NCBI GenBank assembly: GCA_964447605.1
Contig: CAYUTA010000042.1
Coordinates: forward strand, 1-22,564
Origin: CAYUTA01 sp964447605
GTDB lineage: Bacteria > Bacillota > Clostridia > Christensenellales > CAG-138
Reading direction: 5' to 3'
DNA: 22,564 nt
Position numbers and translations under genes: made by a program. Each line of letters begins with the position of its first letter. The first letter of the stretch is position 1. The notes beneath the pieces are model-generated. The model did not search any database, was not told the origin of the DNA, and saw only the letters and a list, made by a program, of their open reading frames with translations. Shown here in pieces: positions 1 through 8,243 of this stretch.

Positions 1-55
1 CGATCGTTCCGATGTTTACGTGCGGTTTCGTTCTCTCAAATTTTGCCTTTGCCAT
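1..55 (-). CDS. tuf: Elongation factor Tu, N-terminal fragment (left copy, cut by the contig end)
   Basis: Read leftward, the first 55 bases encode MAKAKFERTKPHVNIGTI, the canonical EF-Tu start; the rest lies beyond the window. EF-Tu is the cytosolic GTPase that delivers aminoacyl-tRNA to the ribosome. The start is fixed by an AGGAGG ribosome binding site at 66-71, 10 bases from the ATG. The gene lies 96 bases downstream of a tRNA-Gly gene, probably on the same transcript, an arrangement known for tufB of Escherichia coli. The 55 bases are identical to the tuf start at the right end of the window, but the sequences diverge at the base just before the ATG, so upstream regions differ and only the coding part is shared. 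Confidence 0.93.
   Translation of the reverse strand, partial: MAKAKFERTKPHVNIGTI
1..55. repeat. Left arm of a 55-bp terminal inverted repeat (tuf 5' end)
   Basis: This arm is a perfect reverse complement of 22510-22564. The match begins exactly at the tuf start codon and runs to the contig end. A length of exactly 55 fits the k-mer overlap left by a de Bruijn assembler using k=55, as default metaSPAdes does. The ends are therefore probably assembly breaks in a duplicated tuf gene, not a mobile-element terminus. Confidence 0.95.
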
Positions 56-151
56 TACAGTGGTTCCTCCTATACTCTTTCTGCATTGTCACCCGCATGC
101 GGAAGGTATTGTAACGGCAGCGGGCATATTTGACACATCCCTTGCGGATGT

Positions 152-225
152 TGGAGCGGGTGATGGGAATCGAACCCACATAGCCAGCTTGGGAAGCTGG
201 AGCTCTGCCACTGAGCTACACCCGC
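152..225 (-). tRNA. tRNA-Gly, anticodon CCC
   Basis: The reverse strand folds into a full cloverleaf of 71 nt plus an encoded CCA: acceptor stem GCGGGTG/CACCCGC, D-stem GCTC/GAGC, anticodon stem CCAGC/GCTGG around loop TTCCCAA, and T-stem GTGGG/CCCAT around TTCGATT. The anticodon is CCC, which reads GGG glycine codons. The discriminator base is T, followed directly by genomic CCA. It lies upstream of and parallel to the left tuf copy, behind its own promoter. Confidence 0.95.
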
Positions 226-233
226 ATGCAGTT

Positions 234-257
234 GGCGTATGCGTTACCCCATACGCC
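234..257 (-). other. Hairpin in the 5' leader of the tRNA-Gly transcript
   Basis: The arms ggcgtat and atacgcc (7 bp) enclose a 10-nt loop, between the promoter and the tRNA 5' end, which begins 8 bases further downstream. It may shape the pre-tRNA for RNase P processing; no regulatory role can be shown from sequence. Confidence 0.4.
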
Positions 258-273
258 ACCACGATAATAACAT

Positions 274-302
274 ATTTTAATAGGTTCCGGGCAAAAAGTC
301 AA
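274..302 (-). promoter_or_regulatory. Sigma-A type promoter for tRNA-Gly-tuf
   Basis: On the reverse strand TTGACT (302-297) is separated by 17 bases from TAAAAT (279-274), each one base off consensus. It is correctly placed to start a transcript through the leader hairpin, the tRNA and tuf. Confidence 0.8.
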
Positions 303-469
303 CCACAGCATCAGGGATAAATGGATCCGCCACATACAAGCGGTTGGGTCGGCTTTCCGGAGATGCGTGAACCCTGTCCGCCCCCGCATGTTGCCGTGTT
401 TTGCGCCGCCGCCTGATATCCCGCCTGAAAACAACTGCAAACGAGGCGCTGAACGCCGTCGGCAGGGCG

Positions 470-691
470 TCATGAAATCCGTTGCAAAACAACGGCGGGC
501 TTCACGCCGTCCACCCGGTCGGCATGAGGTTCTTCAAACCCTTCCAGCGGCTTTTCGCTGACGCCGGGATAGAAGCCGTAATCCACAATCGCATAATCCG
601 CGTCCTGCGTGTGGATACAAAAGAAGGCATTTGCAGCGGCATTGATGTGTGTCGGCGCATACATCTTTTCCGCCTCGCTCTGCCTTTCCAT
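470..691 (-). pseudogene. Short unrecognised open frame, possible 3' remnant of a gene
   Basis: A reverse-strand frame of 73 codons has protein-like composition (DADYAIVDYGFYPGVSEKP followed by an acidic, proline-containing end) and codon use like the real genes nearby. Its opposite-strand reading has the His/Arg/Ala-rich look of a shadow. Possible starts are the ATG at 691 or at 664; neither has a convincing ribosome binding site, and the frame is closed just upstream by a TAG. I do not recognise the family. It may be the C-terminal piece of a gene whose front was lost near position 690, or a small orphan gene, or chance. Confidence 0.3.
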
Positions 692-1448
692 CTGCTTCTA
701 TATCTTCCTCGCCGCCATGATCCTCATGCTGTGGAAGCACGAGTGGCTCATGCAGGGCAGCCGATATCTGTTCTTTTTCCTCGGCCTCGGCATTGCAACG
801 GCGTTTTTCGATACGCTTACATGGCCCGCCGTCACGTTCGGCGTCCCCATGATCCTCTACGCATTGCTTACGTGCTGCGGGGAGATCCGGAAGCGTGTCA
901 AAACCGTCTTTTCGCTCGGGGTAAGCTGGGTCTTCGGCTATCTCGGTTTCTGGATGACCAAGTGGCCCATCAGCGCGCTCATCACCGGGCAGAGCACGAT
1001 GGACACCGTAAAATTCAACATCGTCTGGCACACCGCCGGGCTTGACGGCAACGCCAACGGCCGCACGATTTCCCTCCTCGATGCGCTCAAAAAACTGATA
1101 TACCCCTATCACACGACCGTCATGTATCTTGTGCTTGGCGTTTGCCTCATCCTGTTTGCCGTCGCGCTGGTTCGGTTCCTCCGCCGCACGCCCCTGCGCA
1201 AGGACCGCGCGCCCTATGTATGCTGTCTGCTGACGCTTGCGTTTGCCTGCGTCATTCCATTTGTGTGGTATGCCGTTTTTCAAAGCCACAGCATTGTGCA
1301 TAACCTGAACTACCCGGACCGGTTGATGCTCATAACCCTTTGGGGCGGGATGTGTATGATCGCCCGGTTATTTTCCGGCGCGGCCGGGGCGGGCATTATG
1401 GATACGGCCAAACAGGCGCAGGAAGAGGAGACGCGGCCCTCCGTTTAA
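609..1448 (+). CDS. Multi-pass membrane protein, probably missing its N-terminus
   Basis: 279 codons from a GTG at 609; an in-frame TAA at 594 closes the frame upstream. About six or seven hydrophobic helices are visible, starting with the stretch ICFYIFLAAMILMLW. Near the C-terminus, WYAVFQSHSIVHNLNYPDR resembles the last part of large bacterial integral-membrane proteins of the glycosyltransferase-39-like kind, which are usually around 500 residues. That suggests the front half is missing. There is no Shine-Dalgarno sequence before the GTG at 609 or the ATG at 645, which also argues for a 5'-truncated remnant. The family assignment is inference from general pattern only, and no catalytic residue can be named. 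The gene is isolated: its left neighbour runs the other way and the genes to its right converge on it. Confidence 0.5.
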   Translation: MWIQKKAFAAALMCVGAYIFSASLCLSICFYIFLAAMILMLWKHEWLMQGSRYLFFFLGLGIATAFFDTLTWPAVTFGVPMILYALLTCCGEIRKRVKTVFSLGVSWVFGYLGFWMTKWPISALITGQSTMDTVKFNIVWHTAGLDGNANGRTISLLDALKKLIYPYHTTVMYLVLGVCLILFAVALVRFLRRTPLRKDRAPYVCCLLTLAFACVIPFVWYAVFQSHSIVHNLNYPDRLMLITLWGGMCMIARLFSGAAGAGIMDTAKQAQEEETRPSV

Positions 1449-1452
1449 CAAA

Positions 1453-1508
1453 TGAAACAAAAACAGACGCAAAACGGCCTGAAAGCAACGGCTCAGGCCA
1501 TTTTGCGT
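1453..1508 (-). terminator. Rho-independent terminator of the glpK-dehydrogenase unit
   Basis: The arms 1467-1482 and 1493-1508 form a 16-bp stem with one mismatch. On the reverse strand it is followed by CTGTTTTTGTTTC. The T-tract lies on the leftward side, so it would stop transcripts from the dehydrogenase gene, whose stop codon is about 170 bases away. The rightward membrane gene has no T-tract here. Confidence 0.65.
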
Positions 1509-1525
1509 GTCAAAAAAGGCAAGAT

Positions 1526-1547
1526 GCGGGCTGCTCCGTCAGCCCGC
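1526..1547 (-). terminator. Second hairpin of the same 3' region
   Basis: A perfect 8-bp stem gcgggctg/cagcccgc encloses a 6-nt loop. On the reverse strand it is followed by ATCTTGCC and then six Ts. It lies just before the longer terminator, so the two may act in tandem. The T-run is 8 nt from the stem, so this hairpin alone would be weak. Confidence 0.4.
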
Positions 1548-1679
1548 GGACGACGGAAACGCGGAAAACCCCAGACAATCTGTCATTTTCAGCGGCATGT
1601 GCGGGGAAAAATCCGCGCAACGCGCGCGTTCCATCCGTCTGAACGCAACGGCGCGGGACGCCGCGTATTTTCTCAACCG

Positions 1680-2787
1680 CTATCCCTCAAACGGGAATTG
1701 ATAGGGCAGGTTCTTTGCGTCGCGGATGGCGACGAGCTCCTTCTGCACGGCCTCGCCCACAGGCACGCCCCTGTCCTTGCGCTCCTGGTAAACGAGGTAT
1801 TCCTTCTCGCCCGCGGTGTAGATGCGTTCCTGGCCGGGCGCCTTTGCGGAGGCGCGCAGTTCGCGCAGAATTTCGCCGCAGGTATGCCGAAAGCTTTCGA
1901 GTCCCAGAAACGCCTCCGGATCGATGACGAGGAAGAAGTGGCCGAGGTGATAGGGCTTTTTGCCGCCGTCCTCCGCCCTGTCGGTGAGCATTTTTAAAAA
2001 GCCGCCCGCCTGCAGCGCCGCGGAGAGCACCTCCACGACCGTTGCGTATCCGTAACCCTTGTAGCCCGCCAATTCCTCGCCGATACCGCCGAGCGGGGCA
2101 AGCGCGGCCGTGCCGTTGGACAGGTCTTTCAGAATTTCCGGGCTGTTTGTAAGCGCCTGCCCGTCGCGGCCGATGACCATGCCCGCGGGCGTGTCCTTGC
2201 CGGAGCGCGCATAGAACTCGATCTTGCCGCGCTGGCTGATGGAGGTGGCGCAGTCGAGCACGAACGGGAACGCCTCGTCAGTGGGGAAGCCTACGGTCAA
2301 CGGATTGGTGCCGAGCATGTTCTCCACGCCAAACGTCGGCGCGATGGACGGGCGCGCGTTGGTTCCCGTAATGCCGATCATGCCCGCTTTTGTGGCCATT
2401 GTCGCATAGTAGCCCGCAATGCCGTAATGGGAACTGTTGCGGATTGCGGCCATGGCCATGCCATAGGTCCCGGCCTTTTCGATGATGGTCTCCATTGCCC
2501 GGCAGGAGGCGACCATGCCCATGCCGTCGTGCGCGTCCACAACGAGTGTGGTCGGCGTTTCCCTGAGGATTTCATATTCGGTCACGGGGTTGAGGACGCC
2601 CTGTTCGATGCGGTCGATGTAGATGGGCTTAAAGCGGTTGCAGCCGTGGCTTTCGATGCCGCGCCGGTCGCTTTCCATCAAAACGTCCGCGCAGATGCGC
2701 GCGTCGCCGCGCGGCACGCCGTAGGCGACGAATGCATCCTCCATGAAGCTGCCAATGAGGTCCCAACTGAGATACGGTCTGGTCTCT

Positions 2788-2810
<23 letters not shown>
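1680..2810 (-). CDS. Ldh_2 family NAD(P)-dependent dehydrogenase (malate/lactate/ureidoglycolate type)
   Basis: 376 residues, close to the usual 330-370 for this family of cytosolic 2-hydroxyacid dehydrogenases, which is unrelated to classical LDH/MDH. Family marks: SDRRGIESHG at about 47-56, NSSHYG with the probable catalytic His128, GTNPLTVGFPT at about 167-177, DCATSISQRGKI at about 186-197, and GYKGYGYA in the C-terminal half. The substrate cannot be read from sequence; members act on malate, lactate, sulfolactate, ureidoglycolate or diketogulonate. The start overlaps the end of glpK by 23 bases. GGAGGAG sits almost against this ATG, so the second ATG at 2801 (codon 4), with wider spacing, is an equally good start. 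Coupled translation with glycerol kinase is likely. Two hairpins follow downstream. Confidence 0.88.
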
Positions 2811-4305
<1,495 letters not shown>

Positions 4306-4515
4306 GGAAAAATCGCATCCTTTCAATATAGAAGTGAACAGGCAGAAATCAAGAAGGACGTTTTCTGGCTATCAGTATCCCACAATTTACCCGGCTGCGC
4401 AATATGGTTTGGAACGCGGGCATGCCAAAAAGTCCCGGGCTTGTAAAGGGAATAGCCCTTGCCGCGTTTCAAAAAAGGGATCATCGGGATTGTTCCGCCA
4501 ATTCCTGAACGAAAA

Positions 4516-4544
4516 ATTGTGGGAAGAACCAAATAATCTGTCAA
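4516..4544 (-). promoter_or_regulatory. Probable promoter of glpK
   Basis: On the reverse strand a perfect TTGACA (4544-4539) is followed after 17 bases by CACAAT (4521-4516), a 4/6 match to the -10 consensus. It would give a leader of about 200 nt before glpK. A closer alternative, TTGCGC-17-GATACT, has a poorer -35. Confidence 0.5.
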
Positions 4545-4633
4545 AAGCGGCGGCGTGCACGTCGCTTTTGACGCCCTGTGCATGTTGCCGCCCGGGCGCG
4601 CGCGGCGCGCGAGAGGCAGCACGCGGTTGTCCC

Positions 4634-4659
4634 CGTCTGCAAGCCGCGGCTTGCAGACG
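4634..4659. repeat. 26-bp perfect palindrome
   Basis: cgtctgcaagccg is followed directly by its exact reverse complement. It lies 6 bases from the hairpin that follows the sortase gene. With no loop it would form a cruciform or a long RNA stem; it could be a regulator site or part of a composite 3' structure. No second copy was noticed in the window. Confidence 0.7.
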
Positions 4660-4665
4660 ACATAA

Positions 4666-4695
4666 CGCCCCGCACACAGGATCGAGTGCGGGGCG
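4666..4695 (-). terminator. GC-rich hairpin after the sortase gene
   Basis: A perfect 10-bp stem cgccccgcac/gtgcggggcg encloses a 10-nt loop, 27 bases after the sortase stop codon. There is no T-tract on either side, so it is a terminator by position and stability only. Confidence 0.45.
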
Positions 4696-4722
4696 CGCTT
4701 ATGTAATGCAAGTGAGGGCTGG

Positions 4723-5637
4723 TTATTGTCTGGCGGTGTTGCCGGAACCGGCCGAAACGTTGGAATCAACCGGCTTTTGCTCGCAGCGTATAATGAGGCG
4801 GTTGTTGCCGTTGTCCTTGCAGGTCAACAGCGTCAGCCCCGCGTCGCCGCGGTATTGTTTGAGCTCGCTGAACGCGTCGGGCGCGATGCCCTCCTTGTCG
4901 TAAACCACATAGCGGGTCCGTTCCCCGCCCTTGGCGGTGAGATAGAGTTCATCTCCCACATCGAGCTTCTTGAGGTTGCCAAAGTGCGCGCCGCTCTTGT
5001 AGTTGTGGCCGATGAGCACCAGATTGTTGCCGGACTCGTTCGGCCGGCCGCCCTGATAGCGGCAGACCGAGATTTTCAGCAGTTTGTACGACCATTTCCC
5101 GATGATCGGGTACTCCTGCCCGGTTTTGGGAATCTCGATGGTGCCGATTACGCCGTCGTCGCCGACCGCGCCGACAATCTGCTTGATAATCTCCTCGGTC
5201 TCGCTGTGCTCCGCGTCCTCGGGCTGCACATAGTCCGCGCTTTCATCGACCTCGAGATCGTCCCCCGCATCCACGCGGTGCGCGGCGGAAATGACGTCCG
5301 TGTCTACGCCCGGCGTGATGCCTGGCGTTTCGGCTGCCTCCGGCGTGGCGGTCGCCGGGGGAATCGCCGCGGGCTCGGCAGTTTCCATCTCCCTATAGGC
5401 GTTGAGCAGCGTGCTCGCGCTCTGTTCCGCCGTGAGGTCCTCAACGGTTTTTACGCCGATGATGACGAACGCGGCGACTGCCAGCACGATGGCCGCGCCA
5501 TAAAGGAACTTGATGGTGGTGCCGTAATCCGGCTTCCGGCTGCGCTTGCCGCCCTGTTTGCGGGCGGGCGCGGGCGAGCCGGGGCTGTGCTTAGCGGGCA
5601 GGTCAGTTTTCCTGCTGCTTTTTCTTGCGTTTGACAT
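4723..5637 (-). CDS. Sortase (class D-like), probably dedicated to the adjacent LPQTG protein
   Basis: 304 residues: a basic cytoplasmic tail (1-40), one transmembrane helix (about 43-62), a Pro/Thr/Glu-rich stalk (85-150), then the sortase beta-barrel. The catalytic triad is visible: His211 in LVLIGHNYKSG, Cys273 in TLLTCKDNG and Arg284 in NRLIIRCEQK. Sortases are membrane-bound transpeptidases that cut the Thr-Gly bond of LPXTG signals and join the protein to peptidoglycan or to another subunit. The start overlaps the end of the LPQTG protein gene by 35 bases in another frame; no good Shine-Dalgarno lies there, so translation probably depends on the upstream gene. The TLxTC motif and N-terminal anchor fit class D best; a general housekeeping role is less likely given the pairing. 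Confidence 0.9.
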   Translation of the reverse strand: MSNARKSSRKTDLPAKHSPGSPAPARKQGGKRSRKPDYGTTIKFLYGAAIVLAVAAFVIIGVKTVEDLTAEQSASTLLNAYREMETAEPAAIPPATATPEAAETPGITPGVDTDVISAAHRVDAGDDLEVDESADYVQPEDAEHSETEEIIKQIVGAVGDDGVIGTIEIPKTGQEYPIIGKWSYKLLKISVCRYQGGRPNESGNNLVLIGHNYKSGAHFGNLKKLDVGDELYLTAKGGERTRYVVYDKEGIAPDAFSELKQYRGDAGLTLLTCKDNGNNRLIIRCEQKPVDSNVSAGSGNTARQ

Positions 5638-7777
5638 TCAACGTCACTGCCGTCACAACCGCGGCGAGGCACAGTCCGCCAAGTACATATGCCCAGGTAT
5701 AGTCCGGACCCGTCTGCGGCAGCGTGGAGTAGCCGGTGACGTGGATGGTCGGGGATTTTGCGGTGATCGTCTGGTATCCCGAAGCGTAGGTGTACGACGC
5801 GGTATAGGTCGTGCTGCCGTTGTACTGCGGGATGATGTACAGCGTGGCCACGCCGGTCGTCGGGTCGGTGGAGGAGGGATACAGCGTCGCCGTGTAGTTA
5901 TACGTGCTCGGATGCGTGGTATAGCTGCCGTCGCGCACGTACGTACGGATGTTGCTGCGCGTCACCGTTACATAGGGCTGGGCCTGGTTATAGTTGGCCA
6001 CGGATATTTGCAGCGTGCCCCAGTTGTAATACTTGGTCAGCGTGGTTGAGCTGTTGTCGCTCGACCAGAAGTTGGCCGTGATGCCCGCCGCGGGGTTGCC
6101 GACGGTGACATAGATGGTCGCATACGACGTGCTGCCCTCCGCACGCACCGTGATGGTCGCCGTGCCGGTCTGGTAGCCCTGGATCGTCAGCACCGTGGCG
6201 TCGTCGGAAGCGCTGTTTGGCGTGGCCGTCGCAACGTTGGAGTTGGACGTGGTGATGTTCCAGTTGCCTGCGCCGGTTCCCTTGGTGATGGCGGTGATGC
6301 CCGAACTGTTGACGGCAAGCTTCATGGTCGAATTCCCAACGGTAATGGGGTAATTCGTGCCGACATATACCTTGATGGTAACCGGGCCGCCGGCCTTATA
6401 GGTGCCGGTTGCGGCGGAGGTGACGGACACGGTGAGCGTGCCGGAGTCACCGGCGGCGGAGGTAACCCTGCCATTGGCGTCAACTGTGGCTGTGCCGGCG
6501 CCGCTGTCGTCCGTAAACGTCAGCGCCAGGCCGCTGGTGTGGTTGAGGTAACTCATAAGGTTGAGGGAATTGCCCGCGACCAGGCTGACGGAGGGCTGCT
6601 TCCAGTTGAGCGTAGGCGCCTTGCCGGTGACGTTGGGAACAACGTAGTCGGCGGAAACCGTTGCCCTGTCATAATTCTGGAACCAGGCCGTAATCGTCGT
6701 ATCGCCCGCCTTAAGCGCGTTGGCCTTGATCGTGGCGGAATTTGCGTTGGTGGCCGTGGTGGGGTTGACGCTGACGGCGGATATCTCGTCGCTTGCAAAC
6801 AGGATCGGCGCGTTGGCCGGGTATTTTTCAACCGCAATGTTTCTGGTGGCGCCCACCTCCATGTCGCTGCCCGCGGTTGTGAAGCGAATCTCCGGCACAA
6901 CGGTGGCAATGGTAAAGGATTCGGTTACGGCGTGTATCGTGCCGCCGCTGTCCTTGATCTTCAGCTCAACGGTAATGGTCACGTTTGCGCCCATGCCGAT
7001 GGAGCCGAGCTTCAGGGTCGCGCCGGTCTTGCTGCTGCCGCTGATCGTAACAATGGTCGTGTTGCTGGATTTCCAGCTCGCGCTCGTGACGTCGCCCAAG
7101 GCGGATGCGCTGTTGCCGTCGGTGATATCCAGACCCAGCGTATGACCGGTGGAAAGCTCCCGCGAGGTGATCGATGCCTTCTGGTTGGTGATCGTAACCG
7201 CATAGGGCGCAATGCTCCTGGCGACCATGCCGCCCGGCGCGCCGGACGGACCCGTCGCGCCGCCTTCAACCGGGGCGGGCGTGCTTGCCTCAACCGGGGT
7301 GGGCGTGCTCGCCTCAGCCGGGGTGGGCGTGGGCGTGGCCTCCATAGGCGCGGGCGCGCCGGTTTCGGCGGAAGCCGCTTTGTCCGCCTCGTTGACCGTG
7401 ACGGCGGCGGTGAGCGTTTCAAACGGAACGGCCGTCGCGTCCAGAGAATCGTACAGCGCGCATGTCACCGTCTGCGTGCCGGGCACGTTGAACGTGTACG
7501 TGGAAACCGCGCCGCCGTTGCCCTCGTTTGCGCTGTTGCCTGTGCCTGCCGGCGTCCAGACGTACTTAACGGGCGTCCTGGCCGGGGTCTTTGTCTTGTC
7601 AATGGGCTCGACGGTAAACGTCTTCTGCCCACCCGCCGTGACGGCGGCCGGATCCGGGCTGAGCTGATACTCGCCCTGCGCGGCCAGCGCGCCTGCCGGC
7701 AGCATGCCGCACACGCCGATGGCCAGCGCGAGCGTCAGAATGACCGACAATGTCCTTTTGATCCATGTTTTGTGCAT
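5603..7777 (-). CDS. LPXTG-anchored surface protein with Ig-like (Big_2-type) repeats
   Basis: 724 residues from the ATG at 7777, which has AGGAGG six bases upstream; longer frames beginning at 7858 lack this and would bury the signal peptide. A signal peptide is clear (1-33, ending AGALAA). Then come a PKD/Ig-like domain (about 38-128), a Pro/Thr/Ala linker made of eight-residue repeats (about 141-172), and several beta-rich modules with bacterial Ig-like wording (ISAVSVNPTTATNANSATI, GTATITVRAEGSTSYATIYV). The C-terminus is a textbook sorting signal: LPQTG at 686-690, a hydrophobic helix and KRKKK. The ligand is unknown; adhesion or cell-surface architecture is likely. Its partner sortase is encoded directly downstream with overlapping ends. 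Confidence 0.9.
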   Translation of the reverse strand: MHKTWIKRTLSVILTLALAIGVCGMLPAGALAAQGEYQLSPDPAAVTAGGQKTFTVEPIDKTKTPARTPVKYVWTPAGTGNSANEGNGGAVSTYTFNVPGTQTVTCALYDSLDATAVPFETLTAAVTVNEADKAASAETGAPAPMEATPTPTPAEASTPTPVEASTPAPVEGGATGPSGAPGGMVARSIAPYAVTITNQKASITSRELSTGHTLGLDITDGNSASALGDVTSASWKSSNTTIVTISGSSKTGATLKLGSIGMGANVTITVELKIKDSGGTIHAVTESFTIATVVPEIRFTTAGSDMEVGATRNIAVEKYPANAPILFASDEISAVSVNPTTATNANSATIKANALKAGDTTITAWFQNYDRATVSADYVVPNVTGKAPTLNWKQPSVSLVAGNSLNLMSYLNHTSGLALTFTDDSGAGTATVDANGRVTSAAGDSGTLTVSVTSAATGTYKAGGPVTIKVYVGTNYPITVGNSTMKLAVNSSGITAITKGTGAGNWNITTSNSNVATATPNSASDDATVLTIQGYQTGTATITVRAEGSTSYATIYVTVGNPAAGITANFWSSDNSSTTLTKYYNWGTLQISVANYNQAQPYVTVTRSNIRTYVRDGSYTTHPSTYNYTATLYPSSTDPTTGVATLYIIPQYNGSTTYTASYTYASGYQTITAKSPTIHVTGYSTLPQTGPDYTWAYVLGGLCLAAVVTAVTLNVKRKKKQQEN
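7264..7335 (-). repeat. Three tandem 24-bp units in the Pro/Thr linker of the surface protein
   Basis: Units at 7264-7287, 7288-7311 and 7312-7335 share the core caaccggggtgggcgtgct with few changes and encode repeats like EASTPTPV. Unit length is a multiple of three, so copy-number change by slippage would alter linker length without a frameshift. Confidence 0.75.
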
Positions 7778-7823
7778 GGTGTCCCTCCTTATGGTTGCAT
7801 TACGGGTGAAACCTATTTTATGC

Positions 7824-7841
7824 GTTGATATACAGTTCAAC
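7824..7841. promoter_or_regulatory. Possible operator at the start site of the surface-protein promoter
   Basis: The inverted repeat gttga-8-tcaac lies just downstream of the -10 box, over the expected transcription start. Its position suits a repressor, but the arms are only 5 bp and no regulator is encoded nearby. Confidence 0.25.
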
Positions 7842-7847
7842 ACGTTC

Positions 7848-7876
7848 ATCATAATCATCCTTATGCGCTTTGTCCA
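7848..7876 (-). promoter_or_regulatory. Promoter of the surface protein-sortase unit
   Basis: On the reverse strand TGGACA (7876-7871) and TATGAT (7853-7848) are separated by exactly 17 bases, each one mismatch from consensus. The start site would lie about 65 bases before the ATG at 7777. Confidence 0.75.
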
Positions 7877-7924
7877 TACAACCCGGACTTTCTTAACCGA
7901 ATTTTAACCTTTTTCCCGCAGGTA

Positions 7925-7962
7925 GGGGAAAAATGGTGGGTACCGCGGTGGCCGTCCACCAT
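7925..7962 (-). terminator. Terminator-like hairpin upstream of the surface-protein promoter
   Basis: The stem ATGGTGG/CCACCAT encloses a 16-nt loop and is followed on the reverse strand by TTTTTCCCC. No leftward gene ends here, so it may insulate the surface unit from antisense read-through, or act as a leader structure if transcription begins further upstream. Confidence 0.4.
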
Positions 7963-8184
7963 ATATGGTATGGGCAAGCTCTGGGTTTTAGAAGTGTGAT
8001 TGCCGTGGCGGCGTGTAATTTGTGAAAGGATATGCGGCGTATATGCAGACAAACCATACGGCTGCCGCCGGTAAAAATAGTATCACCGCAACATTGTCGC
8101 GCCGTAAAAAGTGTTTCCGGCGGGACGCGCTCTTCCGTCGGCAAACAGCGCTTTTGGTCGGCCTGAAGCATCGTTTTTCAATGC
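7963..8184. other. Intergenic stretch with no recognised element
   Basis: It lies between the divergent surface-protein and HD-protein units. The open frames here are short, lack ribosome binding sites and do not look like protein. A 10-bp palindrome ccatatatgg begins at 7959. Nothing else was identified. Confidence 0.5.
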
Positions 8185-8213
8185 TTGAGAACCGCATGAT
8201 TCTGTTGTATCAT
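8185..8213 (+). promoter_or_regulatory. Promoter of the HD-domain gene
   Basis: TTGAGA (8185-8190) and TATCAT (8208-8213) are spaced by 17 bases, each one mismatch from consensus. The expected start lies about 25 bases before the ATG at 8244. Confidence 0.8.
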
Positions 8214-8243
8214 GAAAAAAACAAAAGATCGAGGTGAGCGAAT

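Larger units (their letters stand above)
4327..4722. other. 396-bp intergenic region between the sortase unit and glpK
   Basis: No credible gene lies here. It holds, from the sortase side, a GC-rich hairpin (4666-4695), a 26-bp perfect palindrome (4634-4659), a 9-bp stem tcaaaagcg/cgcttttga whose right arm lies beside the glpK -35 box, the glpK promoter, and about 190 bases of untranslated leader. I found no recognisable riboswitch or catabolite-response palindrome in the leader. Confidence 0.6.

Noticed and set aside
6539..7828. A 429-codon rightward frame opposite the surface protein gene
   Set aside because: Arg/Gly-rich shadow; the leftward frame has a signal peptide, LPQTG anchor and strong ribosome binding site.
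7930..7968. T-box riboswitch ahead of the HD gene
   Set aside because: Only the GGTACCGCGG-like core is present. There is no room for or sign of a specifier stem, and the downstream gene is not an amino-acid-related gene.
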